From assembly GCA_035632955.1 (NCBI GenBank), contig DASQFU010000115.1, positions 1-5,556 on the forward strand: a DNA stretch of 5,556 nucleotides, written 5' to 3'. Below the pieces are notes generated by a model that made no database searches, was not told the origin of the DNA, and saw nothing but the letters and a program-made list of their open reading frames with translations. Below, one piece after another: positions 1 through 4,418 of the stretch. Position numbers and translations under genes: made by a program. This DNA comes from DASQFU01 sp035632955 (GTDB taxonomy: Bacteria; Eisenbacteria; RBG-16-71-46). The number at the start of each line of letters is the position of its first letter. Within the stretch, counting starts at the first letter, position 1.

Positions 1-2
1 CT

Positions 3-425
3 ATGTCGGATCTGGGAGGAGCGCGCCTGAGTCGTCGCGACCCACTGCCGGCGCGACCGATGCTGATCTACGACGGCGAATGCCGTTTCTGCCGCCAGTG
101 GATCCGGCGCTGGCGTCGCCTGATCGGCGATCGAGTCGAGTACGCGCCGTATCGGGCCGTCGCTCACCGTTTCCCAGAGATTCCGATCGAGCGCTTTCAG
201 CGCGCCGTTCAGCTCGTCGAGCCGGGAGGGCGCTGGTCGCAAGGCGCGGAAGCCGTGTTCCGATCGCTGGCGGCCCGTCCCGAATCGGCTCGGGTGAAAT
301 GGAGCTGGTGCGCGTGGCCGTTGTGGCTCTACCAGCACGTGCCCGGATTCGCGCCCGCGAGTGAATGGGGCTATCGCCTGGTGGCAGATCACCGCGGGCT
401 GCTCTCCCGCCTCACGCGCTCCTGA
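3..425 (+). CDS. DCC/DUF393 family thiol-disulfide oxidoreductase-like protein (5' end uncertain)
   Basis: A 140-residue protein of the DCC (DUF393) family, small proteins with a thioredoxin-like CxxC motif presumed to act in thiol-disulfide exchange. The diagnostic motif YDGECRFC lies at residues 23-30, with Asp24, Cys27 and Cys30. A Trp/Arg-rich helix follows. The C-terminal part has the VPG segment (about residues 113-115) and a WGYRLVADHR stretch (about 122-131) like the family's usual ending. No signal peptide is seen, so it is probably cytoplasmic or membrane-associated. The first ATG lies two bases from the window edge, so the ribosome binding site is out of view and the gene may start further upstream. 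ATG 60 is an alternative, but it has no Shine-Dalgarno and leaves only four residues before the motif. A GGGAGGAG sequence (14-21) sits five bases before an in-frame CTG at 27, a less likely start. The gene converges on its neighbour with a 27-base gap. The family call is firm; the substrate is unknown. Confidence 0.84.
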   Translation: MSDLGGARLSRRDPLPARPMLIYDGECRFCRQWIRRWRRLIGDRVEYAPYRAVAHRFPEIPIERFQRAVQLVEPGGRWSQGAEAVFRSLAARPESARVKWSWCAWPLWLYQHVPGFAPASEWGYRLVADHRGLLSRLTRS

Positions 426-452
426 GCCGTCTCCCAGAAGCTCCGAATCGCG

Positions 453-1154
453 TCATCGATACAGTGTTCGGACCACACCCCACGCCCTGTTCCCAACGAC
501 GGGGACTCGTTCGACCCACTTGCGGATGTACCAGTGATCCGCGTCCGCCCGCTGGCCCGCTGCCAGCCGGGCAGCTTCGCCGCGCACCACGTGGAACTCG
601 TGGCGATGGCCGGCCGACGAGAGATCCTCGCCACCGCCGAGATCAAGAACCAGAAGATGTGCCGGTACCACGGCCAGCCGGTAACGATCCGGCGCGTTCG
701 GCCGTTCGGGGTCGTCGCGGATCTCGATCGGGTTGAAGTCGACGGCGATGGTGACGGCGAGCGGCATCGGACTTCCGGCCCGCTTGCCGAGGAACAGATT
801 GCGGGCGGCTGCCAGCTCGTCCTCGAGAGCCATACCGGCGGGGAATCGCGCCATGACACGGTGATCGTCGGAGAAGAAGCGATAGTCCGAGGTGAAGAGC
901 TCGGCATAGGCCTCGAGATCCCCGCACTCGTATGCTTCCTTGAAACGGATGAGCAGTCCCCGCGGACTGTCGGCCGCCGCACGCGGCCGGCACGGAGCCG
1001 GATCGCCGGCGTTCGGCGTGGCCGGATCCGGCACCGTGGTGGTTGAGACGGCGGAAGCTTCCGCTCGGGCGGTCCTGCCCGGAAGGCAGACCACGATCCC
1101 GAGCAACGTTGCCGCGACGATCCGTCTCAAGTCGACCTGCGAGCGCATTCCCAT
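453..1154 (-). CDS. Exported NTF2-like (SnoaL-fold) protein with C-terminal WG..[KR]..YR tag
   Basis: A 233-residue protein of unknown function. The N-terminus is a signal peptide: a basic start (MGMRSQVDLRR), a hydrophobic core (about residues 13-24) and a TARA-E cleavage-like site near residue 31. A low-complexity Ser/Thr/Pro/Ala linker follows to about residue 60. The folded part begins with a helix pair (RFKEAYECGDLEAYAELF, about 70-87) and ends with HVVRGEAA and WYIRKWVER (about 188-216). This pattern resembles NTF2-like proteins, whose cone-shaped fold often binds small ligands. No catalytic residue can be assigned. The last nine residues (225-233) are WGVVRTLYR, shared with two other exported proteins here. 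ATG 1154 is chosen because GGAG (1160-1163) lies five bases upstream; ATG 1148 is possible. The frame stays open upstream to 1841, but that part is antisense to the flavin reductase gene. The NTF2-like call rests on sequence pattern alone. Confidence 0.78.
   Translation of the reverse strand: MGMRSQVDLRRIVAATLLGIVVCLPGRTARAEASAVSTTTVPDPATPNAGDPAPCRPRAAADSPRGLLIRFKEAYECGDLEAYAELFTSDYRFFSDDHRVMARFPAGMALEDELAAARNLFLGKRAGSPMPLAVTIAVDFNPIEIRDDPERPNAPDRYRLAVVPAHLLVLDLGGGEDLSSAGHRHEFHVVRGEAARLAAGQRADADHWYIRKWVERVPVVGNRAWGVVRTLYR
456..482 (-). other. C-terminal tag codons, copy 1 (WGVVRTLYR)
   Basis: These are the last nine sense codons of the NTF2-like exported protein, ending in TGA. Trp is at -9, Gly at -8, Val at -6, Arg at -5, Tyr at -2 and Arg at -1 from the C-terminus, with Ala at -10. 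The residues just before read VPVVGNRA, which loosely resembles IPVERAT before the tag of the NHL protein. Arg codons are CGA and the Tyr codon is TAT, unlike the other two copies. Confidence 0.7.
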
Positions 1155-1268
1155 GATGACTCCGAGGTTCCCGCGAACCGGCAGGGTCCCCGTCATGCCG
1201 ATTCGGCTGCGAGCGCCTGCGCTCGGCCGCACTTGCGGCCGGAGCGGCACCTCCGCGATGCTTCCGGC
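1155..1268. promoter_or_regulatory. Divergent intergenic region between NTF2-like and flavin reductase genes
   Basis: These 114 bases separate two divergent start codons and should hold both promoters, but I see no convincing -35/-10 pair on either strand. A perfect inverted repeat GGTTC-CCGC-GAACC lies at 1166-1179, close to the NTF2-like start, where it could be an operator or a leader hairpin. Three further stem-loops follow at 1210-1255 (separate entry). The region is very GC-rich. Confidence 0.4.
1210..1255 (+). repeat. Three tandem inverted repeats upstream of the flavin reductase gene
   Basis: Three short stem-loops abut one another. The first is CGAGCG-CCTG-CGCTCG (1210-1225). The second is CGGCCGC-ACTT-GCGGCCG (1224-1241), a perfect seven-base-pair stem with a tetraloop. 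The third is CGGAG-CGGCAC-CTCCG (1240-1255). They end 13 bases before the preferred GTG start at 1269 and have no T-tract. They could be a leader structure or operator sites, or simply chance in GC-rich DNA. They also sequester GGAG (1241-1244), the only Shine-Dalgarno-like sequence nearby. Confidence 0.4.
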
Positions 1269-1877
1269 GTGATCGTCGACCCCAAGACCATGTCTCCCGC
1301 TGCAATGTATCGCTTCATGATCGGCGTCGTCGTGCCGCGACCGATCGCCTTCGTTTCCACGGTCGGACAGAATGGCCGCTTCAACGTCGCGCCGTTCTCT
1401 TACTTCAACGCGATCACCAACCGGCCGCCGCTGGTCGGGATCTCGATCAACCGACGCCAGGATCGCCCCAAGGATACGCTGCGGCACATTCGCGAGACCG
1501 GTGTTTTCGTCGTCAACGTCGTGGACGAGGCGCTGAACGCCCGCGCGATCCACGCCTCGGGCGACTGGCCCGACGACGTCGACGAGTTTCAGATCACCGG
1601 GCTGACGCCGGTTGCTTCGGACCTGGTCCGGGCGCCGCGAGTCGGCGAGTCCCCGGTCAGCCTCGAATGTCGCCTCGAGCGCGAGATCGAGCTCGGCCAG
1701 ACCTTCTTCGTGGTGGGAGAGATCGTGCGCGCGCACGTCCGCGACGACGTGCTCACCGATGGCCACGTCGACATCGAGAAGCTGAGACCCGTCGGGCGAC
1801 TGGGCGGCGACGGCTACTCGGTGGTGCGCGAGGTCGTTCACTTCCCGCGTCCTAAAGTGGATGGTTCCTCGCGTTGA
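1269..1877 (+). CDS. Flavin reductase-like domain, FMN-binding family protein
   Basis: A 202-residue cytoplasmic protein of the flavin reductase-like / FMN-binding split-barrel family, whose members bind FMN and often reduce free flavin or act as partner oxidoreductases. Family landmarks from the GTG start are DPKTMSP (residues 4-10), VVPRPIAFVST (21-31), the flavin-contacting NVAPFSYFNAI (39-49), PPLVGISI (53-60) and a late RPVGRLGGDGYSVV segment (173-186). Length is normal for the family. GTG 1269 is preferred because it gives MIVDPKTM, where relatives usually begin. TTG 1233 would add 12 unfamiliar residues and lies in a hairpin loop; ATG 1290 would cut off the conserved DP segment. None of these starts has a good Shine-Dalgarno. 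No neighbouring monooxygenase is present to suggest a partner, so the substrate is open. The gene converges on the Cys-rich protein across a terminator. Confidence 0.86.
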   Translation: MIVDPKTMSPAAMYRFMIGVVVPRPIAFVSTVGQNGRFNVAPFSYFNAITNRPPLVGISINRRQDRPKDTLRHIRETGVFVVNVVDEALNARAIHASGDWPDDVDEFQITGLTPVASDLVRAPRVGESPVSLECRLEREIELGQTFFVVGEIVRAHVRDDVLTDGHVDIEKLRPVGRLGGDGYSVVREVVHFPRPKVDGSSR

Positions 1878-1900
1878 CTCCGGGCGGGCTCCGCGAACAA

Positions 1901-1935
1901 GAAACGCCGGAGTCCGTGCAGGACCCCGGCGTTTC
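1901..1935. terminator. Bidirectional terminator hairpin between convergent genes
   Basis: The inverted repeat GAAACGCCGGAGTCC / GGACCCCGGCGTTTC has 15-base arms, one mismatch and a five-base loop GTGCA. It starts 23 bases after the flavin reductase stop and ends 12 bases before the stop of the minus-strand Cys-rich gene. On the minus strand the stem is followed by TTGTTCG, a weak U-tract. On the plus strand the GTTTC end of the stem gives only a short U-run. Its position and symmetry suit a shared terminator for both genes. Confidence 0.75.
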
Positions 1936-1947
1936 GAAAGGCGGAGC

Positions 1948-2709
1948 TTACCGGTACAGGGTCTTCAGCCGTCCCCAGCTTCCGTGGAGATCGGAGGTGC
2001 CGTTGCAGCAATCGGCGTCCACGTACATCTTCGGGTTGCCGGCCTGCGCGCTGGGCCAGAAGAAATCCGTGCAGATGTCGACGAATCCGAACGCCGGATT
2101 GTCGTTGTACGAGAAGCAAGTGTTGCACGGCGTCGCGGCGGCGCCGATCGACGGGTTGCCGCCCGGAGGGTTGCAGGTGCCGTTGGTCAGGAACTTGACC
2201 TTCAGGAACGCATTCTGCGTGATGCAGCATGCTTGCGGCAGGGCGAGCGAGAAATCCGTCGTCCCGGTTGCCGCCGGCGTCAGGGCGTACGTCACCGGTC
2301 CGCAAAGCACGTCGTTGACGTTGGGCTCGGGACAACCTGGGACGCCCCCGTCACTGACGATCGAGACTTCGACCGAGATGGTACAGATTGGGTTGAAACC
2401 CAGCACGACGTGCGCGGTCGTGATGATGACGCCGCCTGGGCCGGTGCAGCTCGCGCAGGCCGCAGGATTCAGCAGGGTGAAGTAGGCGTCGTCCGGAGGC
2501 GCGAGGTATCCGCTGACGGTGGAGGCCGTCGGACGAATCTCGCCGAGCTGACACGGAGCGCCCGAGGTCAGCGGCGTTCCGATCAAGAACGGGTGAACCT
2601 GCCCGGGATCGACGGGGTTGACCGTGGTGCCGGAACGATTTGCGAGCGCCGCTGCGGGAACCAGAAGAGCGAGCGTGAGCAGCGTGACAACGCGGTGCCG
2701 AAGCTTCAT
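1948..2709 (-). CDS. Exported Cys-rich protein of unknown function with C-terminal WG..K..YR tag
   Basis: A 253-residue protein. A clear signal peptide (MKLRHRVV, then a Leu/Ala/Val core, cleavage-like ALA-N at residue 23) directs export. The mature part has 14 cysteines, at 53, 85, 88, 109, 126, 136, 161, 162, 179, 195, 198, 213, 234 and 235. They include a CASC pair (85-88), a CNTC pair (195-198) and two adjacent Cys-Cys pairs (161-162, 234-235). The even count and periplasmic or surface fate suggest disulfides; metal binding is an alternative. I see no transmembrane segment after the signal and no enzyme motif. The alternating hydrophobic pattern (VIITTAHVVLGF, ISVEVSIV) suggests a mainly beta fold. 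The protein ends WGRLKTLYR (245-253). ATG 2709 is preceded by GGAGG at six bases, which settles the start although the frame continues upstream. I recall similar Cys-rich proteins from Candidatus Eisenbacteria genomes but cannot verify this here. Confidence 0.85.
   Translation of the reverse strand: MKLRHRVVTLLTLALLVPAAALANRSGTTVNPVDPGQVHPFLIGTPLTSGAPCQLGEIRPTASTVSGYLAPPDDAYFTLLNPAACASCTGPGGVIITTAHVVLGFNPICTISVEVSIVSDGGVPGCPEPNVNDVLCGPVTYALTPAATGTTDFSLALPQACCITQNAFLKVKFLTNGTCNPPGGNPSIGAAATPCNTCFSYNDNPAFGFVDICTDFFWPSAQAGNPKMYVDADCCNGTSDLHGSWGRLKTLYR
1951..1977 (-). other. C-terminal tag codons, copy 2 (WGRLKTLYR)
   Basis: These are the last nine sense codons of the Cys-rich exported protein, followed by TAA. 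Trp is at -9, Gly at -8, Leu at -6, Lys at -5, Tyr at -2 and Arg at -1, with Ser at -10. Arg is encoded by CGG and Tyr by TAC. Seven of nine residues match copy 1; the differences are Arg for Val at -7, Leu for Val at -6 and Lys for Arg at -5, of which the last two are conservative. Confidence 0.72.
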
Positions 2710-2715
2710 GGGTAG

Positions 2716-2720
2716 CCTCC
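2716..2720 (-). promoter_or_regulatory. Shine-Dalgarno GGAGG for the Cys-rich exported protein
   Basis: On the minus strand GGAGG is followed by six bases (CTACCC) and then ATG at 2709. It excludes the longer upstream reading of the same frame as the translated form and places a normal signal peptide at the N-terminus. Confidence 0.75.
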
Positions 2721-2942
2721 GAGATCGCCTATGCGATTTGGAGTGGGATGCGGCCATCCCGGGCGACCCGCGACGTCGAAGCGGCCAGGGATGGAGTGGT
2801 CGACCGCGATAAGCATGAACCCGGCGCCGACCGCGGTCAACCATGGATGCTTGCCGCATTCCTGTAACCGGCGCCCTTTAGGAGCGTGGGCGTTGTTCGG
2901 CCGATTGCGTGTGACAAGGCGCTTCTGCATTGTCCCGGTTCA

Positions 2943-2958
2943 TATGGCAACCGCCATA
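2943..2958 (+). repeat. Short perfect inverted repeat TATGGC-AACC-GCCATA
   Basis: Six-base arms flank a four-base loop, 45 bases before the ATG at 3004. It may be a small leader hairpin or a regulator binding site. It is too short to exclude chance. Confidence 0.3.
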
Positions 2959-2990
2959 CCACAGGGCCGGCGTGCGGAACGGGCGCTCGA

Positions 2991-2996
2991 GAAGGG
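2991..2996 (+). promoter_or_regulatory. Shine-Dalgarno GAAGGG for the gene starting at 3004
   Basis: GAAGGG is followed by seven bases and then ATG 3004. It supports this start over the in-frame ATGs further upstream, whose translations look like non-coding sequence. Confidence 0.55.
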
Positions 2997-3003
2997 TTCC
3001 GCG

Positions 3004-3375
3004 ATGGACCAGATTCGCAAGCTCCCGGTGCGCAAGGAAGACGTGTGGACGTTCACCGAGCGCAACGTGTCGCTCTGGGACATCCTCGAGTTCTTTCCCC
3101 GGGACGCGATCGGGCCGCGGGGTCCCAATGACCCGCCACGGCCCTACCCGGTGCTGCCGATCACGGTGGAAACCGACCTTGGCTTCAACTTCGAGACCGA
3201 CATCCAGTACGGAACCTGGATGTTCCGGCCGCGCTCGCCGAAACAGCCGGGCATGATGCGCTGGTGCCGGGAGCGAGGGATCGAGGAGGGAGACGCGCTG
3301 GTGTTCGAGCGCATCGGGGAGCGGCGCTTCCGGCTGTCGCTCGAGAAAGCCGGGGCTAGCGGTAGCGCGCCTTGA
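3004..3375 (+). CDS. Small uncharacterised protein, possible B3-like/pseudobarrel fold
   Basis: A 123-residue soluble protein that I do not recognise by name. It has no signal peptide, transmembrane segment or cysteine pair (one Cys, at 88). A Pro/Arg-rich middle (about residues 33-50, GPRGPNDPPRPYP) separates an N-terminal part containing WDILEFFPRD from a C-terminal part. The latter reads ETDLGFNFETDI (56-67), MFRPRSP, then MRWCRERGIEEGDALVFERIGERRFRLSL in segments from about 85 to 113. The R-W-x-x-x-x-x-I-x-x-GD-x-[VL] pattern followed by a basic beta-strand is reminiscent of B3-like or AbrB-like DNA-binding pseudobarrels, in which GD marks a tight turn. This is weak inference. A protein-binding or nucleic-acid-binding role is possible. 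The start is supported by GAAGGG seven bases upstream. The last 20 bases overlap, in antisense, the end of the NHL-repeat gene, including most of its C-terminal tag codons. Coding status is supported by the RBS and protein-like composition. Confidence 0.7.
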   Translation: MDQIRKLPVRKEDVWTFTERNVSLWDILEFFPRDAIGPRGPNDPPRPYPVLPITVETDLGFNFETDIQYGTWMFRPRSPKQPGMMRWCRERGIEEGDALVFERIGERRFRLSLEKAGASGSAP

Positions 3376-4309
3376 TGGATCCCCAGGTGGCGCGCTCGAC
3401 CGGGATCGTGCTCTCGCGGAACTTCTGGATGCGCGAGTTGTCGAAGTCGGAGACGTAGATGTTACCGGCGGCGTCCGCGCCCACGGCATACGGATGCCGG
3501 AACTCGCCCTCTCCCTTGCCGAAGGTTCCCCACTTGGCCAGGAACGTCCCGTCACTCGTGAACATCTGAATGCGGTGATTGTCGGAGTCGGCGACGTAGA
3601 CGTTGCCGAGCCCGTCGACCGCGACCGATGTCGGGTGAAAGAACATTCCGTCTTCCTCACCCTGCGTTCCCCACATGGCGAGCCACTGGCCGGAGCTGTT
3701 GAACTTCTGGACCCGGTCGTTGAACGTGTCGGCGACGTAGAGGTTGTCTTGAGCATCCACCGCGATCAGGAAGGGGAAGTTCATCTGCCCATAGGAGCTG
3801 CCCCGATTTCCCCATTTGGCGACGAACCCGCCGGTGGCGGTGAACTTCTGAATGCGATGGTTGTCCAACTCCGTGACGTAGACGAATCCATCGGAGTCGA
3901 CCGCGATGCCGATCGGATACCTGAACTGACCGTCGGCGTCACCGAGGGACCCCCATTGGTCGAGCAGGGTCCCGGAGCTCGTGAATCGCCTGACGCGATG
4001 ACGGCTGGGCTCCGTGACGTAGACCGAGCCGTCCGGCCCGATCGCGATTCCTGAGGGATGATCGAGCTCGCTCGCGCCCCATTCGCTCACGTAGACGCCT
4101 TCACTCGTGAATCTCTGGACGCGATTGTTGTCCTGATCCGCCACGAACACGTCACCCGCGGGATCGATCGCGACGCCGTACTGCGAGTCGAACTGCCCGG
4201 GCGCGCTGCCGAACGTGCCCCACTGGAGCTGAAAGAGGGGAGCCGTGGCGTGCGCGGATGCGTGGCCCAGGGTCAGGGCGATCAGAAGAAGGCCGGAACG
4301 GAACGTCAT
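3356..4309 (-). CDS. Exported six-bladed NHL-repeat beta-propeller with C-terminal WG..K..YR tag
   Basis: A 317-residue exported protein. A signal peptide (MTFRSG, hydrophobic 7-14, cleavage-like ASA-H or AHA-T near 19-21) is followed by six NHL-type repeats, enough to close a six-bladed propeller. Blades start near residues 39, 81, 128, 175, 222 and 269; the last four are exactly 47 residues apart. Each carries the pattern hP.GIAVD..G.VYVAD..N.RIQ.F, then G.....WG. NHL propellers usually act as binding scaffolds, and no catalytic residues are obvious. After the sixth blade an 11-residue linker (RESTIPVERAT, 298-308) leads to the terminal WGSIKARYR (309-317). The start ATG 4309 has only GAGGG 14 bases upstream, a weak site. 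The gene lies downstream of the redoxin on the same strand, separated by 109 bases and a hairpin, so it is probably transcribed separately or only partly by read-through. The partner or ligand is unknown. Confidence 0.92.
   Translation of the reverse strand: MTFRSGLLLIALTLGHASAHATAPLFQLQWGTFGSAPGQFDSQYGVAIDPAGDVFVADQDNNRVQRFTSEGVYVSEWGASELDHPSGIAIGPDGSVYVTEPSRHRVRRFTSSGTLLDQWGSLGDADGQFRYPIGIAVDSDGFVYVTELDNHRIQKFTATGGFVAKWGNRGSSYGQMNFPFLIAVDAQDNLYVADTFNDRVQKFNSSGQWLAMWGTQGEEDGMFFHPTSVAVDGLGNVYVADSDNHRIQMFTSDGTFLAKWGTFGKGEGEFRHPYAVGADAAGNIYVSDFDNSRIQKFRESTIPVERATWGSIKARYR
3359..3385 (-). other. C-terminal tag codons, copy 3 (WGSIKARYR)
   Basis: These are the last nine sense codons of the NHL-repeat protein, followed by TAG. 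Trp is at -9, Gly at -8, Ile at -6, Lys at -5, Tyr at -2 and Arg at -1, with Thr at -10. Arg is encoded by CGC. The sequence departs from the other copies at -3, where Arg replaces Leu. Most of these codons overlap the last codons of the plus-strand gene ending at 3375. The propeller's repeated WG (as in KWGTFG) is a different element: those recur inside each blade, whereas this one follows a linker and ends the protein. Confidence 0.72.
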
Positions 4310-4370
4310 GGATCGATGCTAAACCCTCGAGAAGCGATCGGCCAACAGGACAGGGCGTCGCATGACGCGA

Positions 4371-4401
4371 ACCCCGGCCAAGCCACCTGGCTCGCCGGGG
4401 T
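4371..4401 (-). terminator. Hairpin between redoxin and NHL genes, possible terminator
   Basis: ACCCCGGC (4371-4378) pairs with GCCGGGGT (4394-4401). Inside, AGCC (4381-4384) pairs with GGCT (4389-4392) around a four-base loop. The stable two-part stem lies 18 bases beyond the redoxin stop codon on the minus strand. No T-tract follows it, so it may be an imperfect terminator or a 3'-end stabilising hairpin that separates the thioredoxin operon from the NHL gene. Confidence 0.45.
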
Positions 4402-4418
4402 CTGGCGCCATGCGCTGC

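Larger units (their letters stand above)
2710..3003. other. Divergent intergenic region with candidate operator and promoter elements
   Basis: This gene-free stretch separates the Cys-rich gene (-) from the small gene (+). On the minus strand TTGACC (2835-2840) is a fair -35 element, but no good -10 box follows at 16-18 bases. The perfect palindrome GACCGCGGTC (2829-2838) overlaps that -35, and its CGACCGCG part recurs at 2801-2808, which could mark repressor sites. On the plus strand TTGCGT (2905) and CATTGT (2928) are 17 bases apart, a weak match. The inverted repeat TATGGC-AACC-GCCATA lies at 2943-2958, in the likely leader of the plus-strand gene. No small gene is supported here. Confidence 0.35.

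Noticed and set aside
1210..1268. FMN riboswitch before the flavin reductase gene
   Set aside because: The stems are short and tandem, and I cannot find the conserved multi-helix core expected of that riboswitch. The leader is also too short.
1155..1841. Long N-terminal extension of the NTF2-like frame on the minus strand (462 residues in total)
   Set aside because: The extension is exactly antisense to the flavin reductase gene, is rich in Arg/Asp/Val as expected of a shadow frame, and would place the clear signal peptide inside the protein. GGAG before ATG 1154 fits the shorter form.
1861..2715. Plus-strand open frame of 284 residues opposite the Cys-rich gene
   Set aside because: It has an Arg/Gly/Val-rich composition typical of antisense frames, runs through the terminator hairpin, and has no ribosome binding site. 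The minus-strand gene has a signal peptide and GGAGG.
2878..3756. Minus-strand open frame of 292 residues across the small gene and the NHL gene
   Set aside because: It is a low-complexity Ser/Arg/Thr/Pro shadow of the NHL repeats and of the plus-strand gene in a GC-rich sequence, with no domain and no good start.
3494..4054. Plus-strand open frame opposite the NHL repeats with an apparent repeat of its own (V.DVDVAEPVDRD-like)
   Set aside because: The repetition mirrors the 141-base period of the NHL repeats read in antisense, so it is not independent evidence of a gene.
3386..4250. Tandem DNA repeat or CRISPR-like array
   Set aside because: The periodicity comes from coding NHL blades; units are 141 bases with diverged sequence and no identical repeat-spacer pattern.
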